Assembly (NCBI GenBank): GCA_021822115.1
Contig: JAJZSA010000002.1
Location: 41,055 to 105,054, forward strand
Direction of reading: 5' to 3'
Length of the DNA: 64,000 nt
Source of the DNA: Pseudomonadota bacterium
GTDB taxonomy: Bacteria > Pseudomonadota > Gammaproteobacteria > Burkholderiales > Gallionellaceae
Under the pieces are notes generated by a model, which had not been told where the DNA came from, did no database searches, and saw only the letters and a program-made list of their open reading frames with translations. Position numbers and translations under genes: made by a program. Positions 14,079 through 23,494 of the stretch are shown piece by piece (position 1 is the first letter of the stretch; each line of letters starts with the position of its first letter).

Positions 14079-14843
14079 ATGGCGGTCATCGCCGTATTCA
14101 ATCAGAAAGGTGGTGTGGGCAAGACCACGACCTGCCTCAACCTCACGGCAGCACTGGCGCTCGCCCAGCGCAACCCCATTGCGCTCGATATGGACCCGCA
14201 GGGCCACCTGAGTCTGGCATCCGGCTTGCGTCACGGCACCAGCCAGCGCGACAGCATCGTCTCCTTCTTCAAGGAAGACGTCCCGTTGAGCAAACTGCTA
14301 TACGAGACCCCCGCCGGCTGGCAACTCATCCCGGCTACCCTGGAGCTGTCCAAGATCGACGCGCTGTATGGCAGCGACCCGCAAGCTGCACGCAAATTGA
14401 AACAGGGACTAGAGGAAGAACTGTCCTTGACCGGCGCACCCATCCTCATCGATTGTTGCCCCATGCTGGGCGTGCTGACGCTGAATGCCTTGCTGGCCGC
14501 AGATAAGGTATTGATCCCGGTCTCGCCGGACTATCTGTCGCAACACGGCGTACATCGCCTGGATAGCGCATTGAATGTGCTGGAGAAGAAGCTGAACCGC
14601 ACCTTCGAACGCCGTATCGTGGTGACCCGTTTCGACTCGCGGCGCAAACTGTCCTACGACATCTACGACAGGCTGAAGCAACGCTACGGCAACCTGGTGT
14701 GCAAGACCCGCATCGGCGAGAACGTGGCCTTGGCGACCAGTCCCATGCACGGACTGGATGTGTTCGCCTATGCGCCGAACAGCCCGGGTGCCGCCGATTA
14801 CCGTGCCTTGGCCAAAGAATTGACCGAGACCGGCTTCATCTAA
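14079..14843 (+). CDS. Orphan ParA/Soj-family ATPase
   Basis: Deviant Walker-A ATPase of 254 residues with [13 protein letters not shown] at about 10-22, [15 protein letters not shown] as the A' region and [16 protein letters not shown] as the Walker B region. A good CAGGAGAG ribosome site precedes the ATG. It is distinct from the partition ParA at 1963 and has no ParB-like partner beside it. Orphan ParA-like ATPases position various cargo such as chemoreceptor clusters, pili or polyphosphate-linked structures, but nothing here identifies the cargo. Its TAA overlaps the ubiB stop on the other strand. Confidence 0.88.
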   Translation: MAVIAVFNQKGGVGKTTTCLNLTAALALAQRNPIALDMDPQGHLSLASGLRHGTSQRDSIVSFFKEDVPLSKLLYETPAGWQLIPATLELSKIDALYGSDPQAARKLKQGLEEELSLTGAPILIDCCPMLGVLTLNALLAADKVLIPVSPDYLSQHGVHRLDSALNVLEKKLNRTFERRIVVTRFDSRRKLSYDIYDRLKQRYGNLVCKTRIGENVALATSPMHGLDVFAYAPNSPGAADYRALAKELTETGFI

Positions 14844-16363
14844 CGCAGTAGCCAGGCCAGCGCCAAAAATAATCCGGAAGACAACAACAAGGCGATCAGC
14901 GCCAGCCACAGGTTGCGCTGCTTTTGCTGCGCCAGCATCTCCTGCAACAGTGGCGCCAGATCGGCATGCGGACTGCTGCTCAAGCGTTGGTGCAGCAAGC
15001 GCGGCAACTCCGGCAGAAAGGAAGCGAAACGCGGCGATTCACGTTTCATCGCCTTGAGGAAGCCGCGCCAGCCGATCTGTTCACTCATCCAGCGTTCCAG
15101 CCAGGGCTTGGCAGTCTTCCACAGGTCGAGGTCGGGGTCGAGTTGCAGGCCGAGGCCTTCGATGTTGAGCAAGGTCTTTTGCAACAGCACCAGTTGCGGT
15201 TGCACCTGGATGCCGAAACGGCGCGAGGTCTGGAACAGCTTGAGCAGGATGCGGCCAAAGGAGACTTCGCGCAGCGGCTTATCGAAGATGGGTTCGCACA
15301 CCGAGCGGATCGCTGCCTCGAATTCATCCACGCGCGTATCTGCCGGCGCCCAGCCCGATTCGATGTGCAACTCCGCCACGCGTTTGTAATCGCGGTTGAA
15401 GAAGGCGATGAAGTTCTGCGCCAAGTACTGCTTGTCGTTATCGGTGAGCGTACCCATGATGCCGAAATCCAGTGCCACATAGCGCCCGTCGCGCGCCACC
15501 AGGATGTTGCCGGGATGCATGTCGGCATGGAAGAAACCGTCGCGGAACACCTGAGTGTAGAAGATCGTCACGCCATCGCTGGCCAGCTTGGGGATATCGA
15601 TGTTGGCGGCGCGCAGCGCTTCGATCTGGCTTACCGGGATACCCTGCATGCGTTGCATCACCATCACACGTTCGCTGCACCAGTCCCAATAGATCTCCGG
15701 CACCAACAACAGCGAAGCATCGATGAAGTTACGGCGCAACTGGCTGGCATTGGCCGCCTCGCGCATCAGGTCCAGTTCGTCTTGCAAACTCTTCTCGAAC
15801 TCCGCTACCACCTCGCGCGGACGCAGGCGCTTGCCGTCGGACCAGAACCTTTCTACCAGCGAAGCGGCGATATCGAGCAGCGCCAGATCATGCGCGATGA
15901 TGCGCTGGATGCCGGGACGCAGGATCTTCACCGCTGCCTCGCGCCCATCCGGCAGGATGGCGAAATGCACCTGCGCCACCGAGGCACTGGCCACGGGCAA
16001 CGGGTCGAAGCTGGCGAACACCTGCGCCAGCGGTTTGCCGAACTCGGCTTCCAGCAAGGCTACCGCCTGCGCCGAGGGGAAGGGAGGCACGCGATCCTGC
16101 AACAAGGCCAGCTCTTCGGCGAGGTCGAGCGGGATCAGATCGCGGCGCGTGGACAACAGCTGACCGAACTTGACGAAGATCGGCCCCAGACGTTCCAGCG
16201 CCAGACGCAGCCGCTCGGCGCGCGGGCGGCCTCGGCCACGGAAGAACAGCAACAGGTTGAGCAAGCGCGACATCCAGCGCGTACGCGCATGGGCCAGCAG
16301 GAACTCATCCAGGCCGTAGCGCAGGATGATGTACAGGATCTTGATCAGGCGTAACAGTCGCAT
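14840..16363 (-). CDS. ubiB: UbiB, ABC1/ADCK-family atypical kinase for ubiquinone biosynthesis
   Basis: Membrane-associated ATPase/kinase-like protein needed for aerobic ubiquinone synthesis. The 507-residue protein shows the family KxGQ motif as [14 protein letters not shown] at residues 65-78, the alanine-rich nucleotide loop region [13 protein letters not shown], the HADMHPGN catalytic loop and DFGIMG metal-binding motif, and a C-terminal pair of hydrophobic segments ending in [19 protein letters not shown]. It lies downstream of a Tim44-domain gene but behind that gene's terminator. Confidence 0.94.
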   Translation of the reverse strand: MRLLRLIKILYIILRYGLDEFLLAHARTRWMSRLLNLLLFFRGRGRPRAERLRLALERLGPIFVKFGQLLSTRRDLIPLDLAEELALLQDRVPPFPSAQAVALLEAEFGKPLAQVFASFDPLPVASASVAQVHFAILPDGREAAVKILRPGIQRIIAHDLALLDIAASLVERFWSDGKRLRPREVVAEFEKSLQDELDLMREAANASQLRRNFIDASLLLVPEIYWDWCSERVMVMQRMQGIPVSQIEALRAANIDIPKLASDGVTIFYTQVFRDGFFHADMHPGNILVARDGRYVALDFGIMGTLTDNDKQYLAQNFIAFFNRDYKRVAELHIESGWAPADTRVDEFEAAIRSVCEPIFDKPLREVSFGRILLKLFQTSRRFGIQVQPQLVLLQKTLLNIEGLGLQLDPDLDLWKTAKPWLERWMSEQIGWRGFLKAMKRESPRFASFLPELPRLLHQRLSSSPHADLAPLLQEMLAQQKQRNLWLALIALLLSSGLFLALAWLLR

Positions 16364-16373
16364 CGTTCAAATG

Positions 16374-16400
16374 AAAAGGGCACGGCTGCATGCCGTGCCC
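16374..16400 (-). terminator. Intrinsic terminator after the Tim44-domain gene
   Basis: Perfect 9-bp stem GGGCACGGC / GCCGTGCCC with a 5-base loop; read on the reverse strand it is followed by TTTTCATTT. It lies between the stop of the 16423-17256 gene and the start of ubiB, so ubiB probably has its own promoter or relies on read-through. Confidence 0.8.
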
Positions 16401-16422
16401 CGAAGTTTACTTCAGTTCCACT

Positions 16423-17256
16423 TTAAACCTGCTGGATTCCGGAGAGCAGCCAGACGGATTTGTCATCCTTCAGATCCTTCTGTACATGCCAGACCTCATC
16501 GAAGTTCTCAGGCGCGCCGTTGTTCTCACGCAACTGACCGGACAGGCGCACGCTGGCAACGGCGATATCGTTCTCGGTCACCACTTCCAGCAACTCGGCG
16601 TTCACGAAGCCTACATCGGTGTGTTGCGGTGCATCGCCACGTTCCTGCAATTGCATGCTGATCTCGGCATACATCTCGGGCGTGGTGTATTCGCGGATAT
16701 CGTTAAGGTCCTTGCGGTCGTTGGCCGCTTGCAGGCGGATGAAGGAAGTCTTGGCGCTGCGCAGGAAGCTCTCGACCGGGAAATCAGCCGGCATGTTCTT
16801 CGGCGCAGCAGGTTCAACAGCCGGTGCGGCGGGTTGCTGCGAGGCGGCTACAGGCGGCATGTTTTGACCAGCCGGCATCCCGGCGTATTGCATGGCCGGC
16901 TGCGACTTCTTGCGCAGCATGGAGAACAGGAAGAATGCGCCGACGGCGAGCAGCAGGATCATCATCAGCATGCCCATGCCTTCACCCAGCCCCAGATGCG
17001 AGAACAAAGCCGCCAGACCGAGACCGGCAGCCAGACCGGCCAGAGGGCCCAGCCATTTGTTCGGCTGCTTGGCCGGTGGCGTGGCAGCCGGTGCAGCTTG
17101 GGTGGGGGCCGGCGTAGCCTGTTTTTGCGGCGGTGCGCTGAAGGTGCGCTGCTTGCCGATGCTGGAACCACCACCCAGGCGCTTGGCTTCGGCATTGGCC
17201 GCTAACAGGGAAAGACTGCTGAGGATCAGGGTCATCAAGAGAGCGAAACGTTTCAT
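16423..17256 (-). CDS. Tim44-like domain membrane protein
   Basis: A 277-residue protein starting MKRFALLMTLILSSLS, a signal peptide or anchor ending near residue 22. A Pro/Gln/Ala-rich linker follows (about 35-70), then a glycine-rich hydrophobic stretch (about 75-125) with one or two membrane helices, and a C-terminal Tim44-like domain with the family features DLNDIREYTTPEMYAEI and ASVRLSGQL. Bacterial Tim44-domain proteins are common in betaproteobacteria and of unclear function. The ATG at 17256 is chosen because the signal peptide begins there; a longer in-frame extension runs into the next gene. Confidence 0.85.
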   Translation of the reverse strand: MKRFALLMTLILSSLSLLAANAEAKRLGGGSSIGKQRTFSAPPQKQATPAPTQAAPAATPPAKQPNKWLGPLAGLAAGLGLAALFSHLGLGEGMGMLMMILLLAVGAFFLFSMLRKKSQPAMQYAGMPAGQNMPPVAASQQPAAPAVEPAAPKNMPADFPVESFLRSAKTSFIRLQAANDRKDLNDIREYTTPEMYAEISMQLQERGDAPQHTDVGFVNAELLEVVTENDIAVASVRLSGQLRENNGAPENFDEVWHVQKDLKDDKSVWLLSGIQQV

Positions 17257-17294
17257 GGTGTTATTCGAATAATGGTTGCAACAGGGAGGACAGT

Positions 17295-17315
17295 ATACCG
17301 TGAGCCACACGGTAT
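17295..17315. other. 8-bp inverted repeat between rluA and the Tim44-domain gene
   Basis: ATACCGTG / CACGGTAT with a 5-base loop overlaps the rluA stop and lies about 40 bases upstream of the Tim44-domain start. There is no T-tract on the reverse strand, so it is not a standard intrinsic terminator. It could be an operator or an RNA-stabilising hairpin. Confidence 0.35.
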
Positions 17316-17938
17316 CAGAACGGCGCAGAGTGCTCAAAACACAGCATTTCCCCATTCTCTGGATGGTTAAAGTGCAAGGCACAGGCATGCAGCAACAAGC
17401 GCGTAGCGCTCTCAACATCGCCATATAAAGCGTCACCGAGTATGGGGTGGCCCAGTGTGGCAAGGTGCAGCCGCAATTGATGACTGCGGCCGGTATGAGG
17501 CTCCAACGCGACGCGCGATGCTTGAGCATCGGCCTGCAAAACACGATAACGCGTGAGCGAAGGTTTACCGTGTTCATGGTCGATACGCTGCAATGGGCGG
17601 TTAGGCCAGTCCAGCGCAATGGGCAGGTCGATTTCACCCTGTATCGGTTGCAGATGACCACGACAGATGGCGACGTAGCGTTTCGTTATCGTGCGTCCCT
17701 GGAACATGGCCGACAGTCGGCGCTGCATCTCGATGCCGCGTGCGAACAACATCAGGCCGGAAGTCGCCATATCCAGCCGGTGCACGATGAGCGCATCGGG
17801 GAAGACACACTGTACGCGAGCGGACAGACAATCCTGCTTGTCCGGACCGCGGCCGGGCACGGACAGCAAGCCAGCCGGTTTGACGACGACCAGCAGGCAG
17901 TCGTCCTGATACAGCAGTTCGTATGCCTCAGGGTTCAA
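17315..17938 (-). CDS. RluA-family pseudouridine synthase
   Basis: Isomerises uridine to pseudouridine in structured RNA; RluA itself acts on 23S U746 and tRNA U32. The 207-residue protein has the catalytic motif HRLDMATSGLMLFA with the conserved Asp, the KRYVAICRG strand and the terminal LEPHTGRSHQLRLHLATLGHPILGD block. The TTG at 17938 is chosen because it overlaps the exoIII stop as TTGA and gives the normal RluA length; no ATG is available between that point and the catalytic domain. Last gene of the algH-to-rluA run. Confidence 0.88.
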   Translation of the reverse strand: MNPEAYELLYQDDCLLVVVKPAGLLSVPGRGPDKQDCLSARVQCVFPDALIVHRLDMATSGLMLFARGIEMQRRLSAMFQGRTITKRYVAICRGHLQPIQGEIDLPIALDWPNRPLQRIDHEHGKPSLTRYRVLQADAQASRVALEPHTGRSHQLRLHLATLGHPILGDALYGDVESATRLLLHACALHFNHPENGEMLCFEHSAPF

Positions 17939-18693
17939 GCGACGTCGGCGACCACCGGCGTGTGGTCGGAAGGGCGTTCCAGCTTGCGCGGCGCTTTGTC
18001 GATGCTGCAACTGGCGCATTGCAGGGCTGCACTGAGCAGGATATGGTCGATGCGCAGACCCATGTTGCGACGGAAGGCCATCATGCGATAGTCCCACCAG
18101 GAATAACTCTTCTCAGCCTGTTCGAACTGGCGGAACGCATCGCGCAAGCCTAGTCCCAGCAGTCGTTGGAAGGCCTCGCGCTCGGCTGTGCTGCACAGGA
18201 TCTTCTCGTGCCAGGCGGCAGGATCGTAGACATCGGCATCGCTGGGTGCGATGTTGTAGTCGCCCAGCAAGGCCAGCTTGGGGTAGCGCGTCAGCTCGTC
18301 CTGAAGCCAGACAGTGAGTGCCGTGAGCCACTTCAGCTTGTATTCGAACTTGTCGGAACCGACCTCCTGGCCGTTGGGGATGTAGACGCAGACAACGCGT
18401 ACATCGGCGATGGTGGCGGCGATCACCCGTTTCTGCTCATCGTCGAAGCCGGGGATGCCGCATTGCACTTCGCTGAGCGGGGTACGGCTGAGGATGGCCA
18501 CGCCGTTATAGGTCTTCTGTCCGCTGTAGGCGCAGTGGAAGCCGGCCGTTTGCAGTTCGGCAAGCGGGAAGTTCTTGTCTTCGGATTTGGTCTCTTGCAG
18601 ACACAGCACATCGACCGGGAAGGCAGCTTGCCAGTCGAGCAGGTGCGGCAGACGCACCTTGAGCGAGTTCACGTTCCAGGTGGCGATCTTCAT
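17935..18693 (-). CDS. xthA: Exodeoxyribonuclease III / AP endonuclease
   Basis: Repairs abasic sites and 3' blocked ends. The 252-residue protein begins MKIATWNVNSLKVRLPHLL, with the metal-binding Glu in LCLQETKSED near residue 33, YSGQKTYNGVAILSR, LLGDYNIAPSDADVYDP with catalytic Asp/Asn near 150, and the terminal RIDHILLS and SDHTPVVADV blocks with the catalytic histidine. The start overlaps the preceding glutaredoxin-like gene as ATGA and the stop overlaps the rluA start. Confidence 0.96.
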   Translation of the reverse strand: MKIATWNVNSLKVRLPHLLDWQAAFPVDVLCLQETKSEDKNFPLAELQTAGFHCAYSGQKTYNGVAILSRTPLSEVQCGIPGFDDEQKRVIAATIADVRVVCVYIPNGQEVGSDKFEYKLKWLTALTVWLQDELTRYPKLALLGDYNIAPSDADVYDPAAWHEKILCSTAEREAFQRLLGLGLRDAFRQFEQAEKSYSWWDYRMMAFRRNMGLRIDHILLSAALQCASCSIDKAPRKLERPSDHTPVVADVA

Positions 18694-19175
18694 TGCGGCT
18701 GCGGATTGCGTTGCGGACGATAGGGCGCCTGTTTCGGGTAACCCGCCAGGTCCAGCTCCTTGTTCCATTGTTCGGCGAGGAAGCCTTTCAGGAGGGTCTT
18801 GCCGACTAGCAGGGTGGGGATCTCCAGGCCGCCGGTCTCCTTGCGATAGGCTTCGACATCTTCCCGCTTGATGAGATGTTTCTCGGTGTACGGGATACCA
18901 CGTTGTTGCAGGAAGTCGATGGCGGCTTCGCAGGGGGCGCAATCCATGCCGGTATACAGGGTGACCGGGAACGATTCTTTGGCGCGCCGTGTTGCATACG
19001 GCAGGCTGTCGTCCGGTGTCGGCGCCGCATCGACATGCACCGGTTCCGCCTCGATGGCTTGCGGCAATGGCTGGTCGCTGTAATGCACTTTGCCCTGGCT
19101 GTCGATGGAGCGATACAGCTCGGCATGCGCGGCCAGCGCGGTCAGGCAGAGGGCGAAGAACAGGACGGTGCGCAT
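18690..19175 (-). CDS. Periplasmic DUF4124-glutaredoxin fusion protein
   Basis: A 161-residue secreted protein. Residues 1-18 form a signal peptide ending AAHA; residues about 19-45 are a DUF4124 segment (LYRSIDSQGKVHYSDQPLP). Residues about 68-150 form a glutaredoxin-like thioredoxin fold with the active-site CAPC in TLYTGMDCAPCE and a cis-proline EIPTLLVG. It probably acts as a periplasmic thiol-disulfide protein, but the substrate is unknown. It overlaps the exoIII start by four bases and follows prlC by 9 bases. Confidence 0.85.
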   Translation of the reverse strand: MRTVLFFALCLTALAAHAELYRSIDSQGKVHYSDQPLPQAIEAEPVHVDAAPTPDDSLPYATRRAKESFPVTLYTGMDCAPCEAAIDFLQQRGIPYTEKHLIKREDVEAYRKETGGLEIPTLLVGKTLLKGFLAEQWNKELDLAGYPKQAPYRPQRNPQPQ

Positions 19176-19184
19176 GGAACCTCC

Positions 19185-21227
19185 TTAGCTCGTATGCTCC
19201 ACCAGGCCGTTGTGGCGCAGCAAGGCATCGATGCTGGGCGCACGGCCACGGAACGCGGTGAACGACTGCATGGCGGGGCGTGCGCCGCCGATGGACAGGA
19301 TCTCGCTGCGGAAGCGCGCGCCGATCTCGGGGTTCAGCACGCCGTGCTCTTCGAACAGGCTGTAGGCATCGGCCGACAATACCTCGGCCCACTTGTAGCT
19401 GTAATAGCCCGCCGCATAGCCGCCGGCGAAGATGTGCGAGAAGCTCTGCGGGAAACGGTTGAACTCGGGCGGTACCAGCACCGCCACCTCGGCACGCACT
19501 TCGTCCAGCAGTTGCAGGATGGATTTCGCGCCGCCGGGTCGGAAATTGCTGTGCATCAGCATGTCGAACAGGCCGAACTCGATCTGGCGCAACGTGGCCA
19601 GGCCGCTCTGGAAGTTCTTCGCCGCCAGCATCTTGTCGAACAAGGCACGCGGCAACGGTTCGCCGCTGTCCACGTGGCGCGTCATGTTGCGCAGCACATC
19701 CCATTCCCAGCAGAAGTTCTCCATGAACTGGCTGGGCAGTTCCACCGCGTCCCATTCCACACCGTTGATGCCGGACACGCCCAGCTCTTCCACCTCAGTC
19801 AGCAGGTGATGCAGGCCATGGCCGAACTCGTGGAACAGGGTCTGCACTTCATCGTGTGTGAATAGCGCGGGCTTGCCGCCCACCGGCGCGGAGAAGTTGC
19901 AGTTGAGGTAGGCCACCGGTGTCTGGATGCGACCATCGCCCAGACGACGACGCGTGATCACGTCGTCCATCCAGGCGCCGCCGCGCTTGCTGGCGCGCGC
20001 ATACAGGTCGAGGTAGAACTGGCCGACCAGCGCATCCTGATCGTCGCGGATATCGAAGAAGCGTACCGTGTCGTGCCATACCGGCGCGGTGGCCGGGCTG
20101 ATGTGCAGACCGTACAAGGTCTCGACCACGCGGAACATGCCGCTCAGCACGGCGTCTTCCGGGAAATACTGTTTCACTTCCTGTTCGGAGAAGGCATAGC
20201 GTTGTTCGCGCAGCTTCTCGCTGGCATAGGCCACGTCCCAGGAATGCAGTGGTTCCAGGCACAGCTCCTTGCGGGCGAACTCGCGCAACTCGGCCAGATC
20301 GCGTTCGGCGAAAGGACGCGCACGCTGTGCCAGCTCGCGCGAGAAATCGACCACCTGTTGTGGCGTCTCGGCCATCTTGGCGGCCAGCGACAGTTCGCCA
20401 TAATTGGCGAAGCCGAGCAGTGCCGCCTCTTCCGCGCGCAACAGCACGATCTCGTCCATCAACGGGGTGTTGTCCCAGTCCGTCTTGCCGAATTCGGATG
20501 CGCGGGTGGCATAGGCGCGGTACATGCGCTCGCGCAACAGGCGATTGTCGGCGAACTGCATCACCGGCAGGTAGGAGGGCGCCTTCAGCGTGAACAGCCA
20601 GCCGGCCTTGCCGGCAGCATCGGCAGCTTCGCGCGCGGTCTGCAACACATCCTCGGGCAGGCCGCTCACTTCGCCGCGCTGTTCCTCCAGCAAGGTGAAT
20701 TCGTTGGTCGCATCCAGCAGGTTGTCGGAGAAGCGCGACGACAGTTCGCTCAAGCGTTCCTGCACTTGCATATAGCGCGCCTTCTTGTCTTGCGGCAGCT
20801 CGGCACCACCCAGGCGGAAGTCGCGCAACTCGTGTTCGATCACCTGCTTGCGGGCCGGGGTCAGCGCATCAAACTCGGCGCTCGCACGCAACGCTTTGAA
20901 CTTCTCGTACAGCGCCTGGTTCTGCCCCAGCTCGGCGTAGTACTGGGTGATCTTGGGCAAGGTGCTGTTGTAGGCCTCGCGCAGTTCGGGCGAGTTCATC
21001 ACTGCGTTCAGATGGCCGACCGGGCCCCAGGCGCGCGACAGGCGTTCGTTGGCATCTTCCATCGGACGCACGAAAGCGTCCCAGGTCGGCGGCACATCAT
21101 CCGCCAGCTGGCGGGCGATCAGTGCGCGGTTCTCGGCCAGCAACTGGTCGATGGCGGGGCCGACATGCTCCGGTTTGATCTCGGCGAAACGGGGCAGGCC
21201 GGTGAAATCGAGTAAAGGGTTATCCAT
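19185..21227 (-). CDS. prlC: Oligopeptidase A (PrlC), M3 family zinc metallopeptidase
   Basis: Cytoplasmic peptidase that degrades short peptides, including cleaved signal peptides. The 680-residue length matches E. coli OpdA. The zinc site HEFGHGLHH is at about residue 466, and the start NPLLDFTGLPRFAEIKPEHV is characteristic of the family. It lies 39 bases after pyrX in a same-strand run; the linkage with pyrimidine genes may be only positional. Confidence 0.96.
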   Translation of the reverse strand: MDNPLLDFTGLPRFAEIKPEHVGPAIDQLLAENRALIARQLADDVPPTWDAFVRPMEDANERLSRAWGPVGHLNAVMNSPELREAYNSTLPKITQYYAELGQNQALYEKFKALRASAEFDALTPARKQVIEHELRDFRLGGAELPQDKKARYMQVQERLSELSSRFSDNLLDATNEFTLLEEQRGEVSGLPEDVLQTAREAADAAGKAGWLFTLKAPSYLPVMQFADNRLLRERMYRAYATRASEFGKTDWDNTPLMDEIVLLRAEEAALLGFANYGELSLAAKMAETPQQVVDFSRELAQRARPFAERDLAELREFARKELCLEPLHSWDVAYASEKLREQRYAFSEQEVKQYFPEDAVLSGMFRVVETLYGLHISPATAPVWHDTVRFFDIRDDQDALVGQFYLDLYARASKRGGAWMDDVITRRRLGDGRIQTPVAYLNCNFSAPVGGKPALFTHDEVQTLFHEFGHGLHHLLTEVEELGVSGINGVEWDAVELPSQFMENFCWEWDVLRNMTRHVDSGEPLPRALFDKMLAAKNFQSGLATLRQIEFGLFDMLMHSNFRPGGAKSILQLLDEVRAEVAVLVPPEFNRFPQSFSHIFAGGYAAGYYSYKWAEVLSADAYSLFEEHGVLNPEIGARFRSEILSIGGARPAMQSFTAFRGRAPSIDALLRHNGLVEHTS

Positions 21228-21266
21228 GTTGATCCTGGGTTACGGTCGCGCCCCGCAGGGCACGTT

Positions 21267-22541
21267 TCATTGCTGGAATACGATCTGGCCGTCGAGCAGC
21301 GTGTAGCGCACGCGGCCTTGCATCTCGTAGCCGTTGAACGGGGTGTTCTTGCCCTGGCTTTTCAATGCAGCCGGTTCCACGCGCCAGCGTGCCTCGGGGT
21401 CGAAGATGCAGATGTCGGCATGCGCGCCCTGCGACAGGTGGCCCATCTTCTGCCTCAGCAGCTGGGCCGGGTTGATGGTGATGCGCGACAGCGCGTGCAG
21501 CAATGGCACGTTCTCCTGCTCGGCCCACTTCAGCACCAGCGACAGCAGCAGCTCCAGACCGGTGGCACCCGCCTCGGCTTCGGCGAACGGCAGCAGCTTG
21601 GCATCGTCGTCCACCGGTGAGTGGTTGGAACAGATGGCATCGATGGTGCCGTCCAGCAGACCGGCGCGCAACGCCGCGCGGTCGCGCTGGCTGCGCAGCG
21701 GCGGTATCAGATGGCAGTTGGCATCGAAGAAGCCGATGTCCATCTCGGTCAGGTGCACGTGGTTCATCGACACATCGCAGGTGACGTTCAGCCCTTCCTG
21801 TTTGGCGGCGCGCACCATGTCCACGCCGGCGGCGCTGGACAGGCGGCAGATATGCAGGGTGACGCCGGTCTCGCGTGCCAGTTGCAGCGCGGTGGACAAG
21901 GCGATGGTCTCGGCCACCACCGGGATGGGCGGCAGGCCGAGACGGGTGGCCACCTCGCCGTCGTGTGCCACGCCGTTCTTGGCCAGGTAGCTGTCCTGCG
22001 CGCGCAGCCACACGCGATAGTCGAAGGTGGCGGCGTACTGCATGGCGCGCAGCAGCACGCGCGTATCGGTCAGTGGCGCATCAGCCTGACTGAACGCTTT
22101 GCAACCGGCTTCGGTCAGCTCGGCCATCTCGGTCAGTTCCGCGCCTTTCAGGCCATAGGTCAGCGCACCGATGGGGAACACCCGGCACTGGTTGAGGTTG
22201 CGTGCGCGGTGCTTGAGCATCTCCACCAGGCCGGGCTCGTCCAGCGGCGGATCGGTGTCGGGCGGACAGGCCAGCGACGTCACGCCACCAGCGACCGCAG
22301 CGGCCATCTCCGATTCCAGCGTGGCCTTGTACTCGTAACCGGGTTCGCGCAGGCGCGCAGCGACGTCGACCAGGCCGGGCATCACCACCAGCCCCTGGGC
22401 GTCGATCACCTGTCCCGCCTTGAAGCCTTTGGGCGCGGCGCCGATGCCGACGATGCGGCCGTCGCTGATATACAGGTCGCGCTGAGCGTCGAGGTCGTTC
22501 ATCGGATCGATCAGGCGACCGTTCTTGATCTGGATATCCAT
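21267..22541 (-). CDS. pyrX: PyrX, catalytically inactive dihydroorotase-like subunit paired with PyrB
   Basis: A 424-residue class I dihydroorotase homologue that begins MDIQIKNGRLIDP. The metal-binding DxHxHxR motif reads D59-V-A-A-R-L-R65, so both histidines are replaced (Ala61, Arg63). The usual CSDHAPH motif near residue 305 reads CSNHSPV, losing the catalytic aspartate and last histidine. In Pseudomonas an equivalent inactive PyrC' is needed structurally for the aspartate transcarbamoylase dodecamer. Its place directly after pyrB (3-base gap) and the presence of a complete PyrC at 48437-49483 support the same role here. Confidence 0.9.
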   Translation of the reverse strand: MDIQIKNGRLIDPMNDLDAQRDLYISDGRIVGIGAAPKGFKAGQVIDAQGLVVMPGLVDVAARLREPGYEYKATLESEMAAAVAGGVTSLACPPDTDPPLDEPGLVEMLKHRARNLNQCRVFPIGALTYGLKGAELTEMAELTEAGCKAFSQADAPLTDTRVLLRAMQYAATFDYRVWLRAQDSYLAKNGVAHDGEVATRLGLPPIPVVAETIALSTALQLARETGVTLHICRLSSAAGVDMVRAAKQEGLNVTCDVSMNHVHLTEMDIGFFDANCHLIPPLRSQRDRAALRAGLLDGTIDAICSNHSPVDDDAKLLPFAEAEAGATGLELLLSLVLKWAEQENVPLLHALSRITINPAQLLRQKMGHLSQGAHADICIFDPEARWRVEPAALKSQGKNTPFNGYEMQGRVRYTLLDGQIVFQQ

Positions 22542-22543
22542 GT

Positions 22544-23494
22544 TCAATTCCCTGCCAGTATGCTCATCACCGCCATGCGGACCGCGATGCCGAAAGTGAC
22601 CTGCGGCAGGATCACCGCCTGCGAGCCGTCGGCCACGCTGGAATCGATCTCCACGCCGCGGTTCATCGGGCCGGGGTGCATCACGATGGCGTCGCTCTTG
22701 GCCAGCGCCAGCCGTTCCTGGGTCAGGCCGTAGTATTTGAAATATTCCTGTGCCGAAGGCAGCAACGCGCCCTGCATGCGTTCGTTCTGCAAGCGCAACA
22801 TCATCACCACATCCACGCCCTTCAGGCCTTCCTGTATGTCGTGGAAGACACGCACGCCCAGCTTGTCCACGTGGGTGGGTAGCAGGGTCTTGGGCGCGAT
22901 CACGCGCACTTCCGGAACACCCAGCGTGGTCAGTGCGTGGATCTGCGAGCGTGCCACGCGCGAATGCAGGATGTCGCCGACGATGGCCACGGTCAGGTTG
23001 TGGAACTCCTTCTTGTAGTGGCGGATGGTGAACATGTCCAGCAGTGCCTGCGTCGGGTGGGCATGGCGGCCGTCGCCGGCGTTGATCACATGGATGTCCG
23101 GCGCCACATGGCTTGCGATGAGATGCGCCGCGCCGCTGGTGGAATGGCGCACCACGAACATGTCGGCATGCATCGCGCACAGATTGTCCACGGTATCGAG
23201 CAGGGTCTCGCCCTTGCTGGTGGAAGAGGAGCCGATGTTGAGATTGACCACATCGGCGGACAGGCGCTTGGCCGCGATCTCGAAGGTGGTGCGCGTGCGC
23301 GTGCTGTTCTCGAAGAAGATGTTGAACACCGACTTGCCGTGCAGCAGCGGTACCTTGCGCACCTCGCTGCCGCCGTTGGGGTTCACGAATTCGCCGGCCC
23401 GGTCGAGGATGTCGCGCAGGATGCGCGCGGGCAAGCCTTCGGTGGTCAGCAGATGCTGCAACTCACCTTTTTTGTTCAATTGCGGGTTATTCAT
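22544..23494 (-). CDS. pyrB: Aspartate carbamoyltransferase catalytic subunit
   Basis: Condenses carbamoyl phosphate with aspartate in pyrimidine synthesis. The 316-residue protein holds the carbamoyl-phosphate motif [12 protein letters not shown] near residue 60, [13 protein letters not shown] near 90, and [13 protein letters not shown] near 275. No regulatory pyrI subunit or pyrR is adjacent. The start overlaps the ruvX stop as ATGA and pyrX follows at once, which is the Pseudomonas-type algH-yqgF-(pyrR)-pyrB-pyrC' order with pyrR missing. Confidence 0.96.
   Translation of the reverse strand: MNNPQLNKKGELQHLLTTEGLPARILRDILDRAGEFVNPNGGSEVRKVPLLHGKSVFNIFFENSTRTRTTFEIAAKRLSADVVNLNIGSSSTSKGETLLDTVDNLCAMHADMFVVRHSTSGAAHLIASHVAPDIHVINAGDGRHAHPTQALLDMFTIRHYKKEFHNLTVAIVGDILHSRVARSQIHALTTLGVPEVRVIAPKTLLPTHVDKLGVRVFHDIQEGLKGVDVVMMLRLQNERMQGALLPSAQEYFKYYGLTQERLALAKSDAIVMHPGPMNRGVEIDSSVADGSQAVILPQVTFGIAVRMAVMSILAGN

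Noticed and set aside
21267..23180. Long version (637 codons) of the dihydroorotase-like gene
   Set aside because: The extra N-terminal part reads across pyrB in another frame; the homologous protein begins at 22541 right after the pyrB stop.
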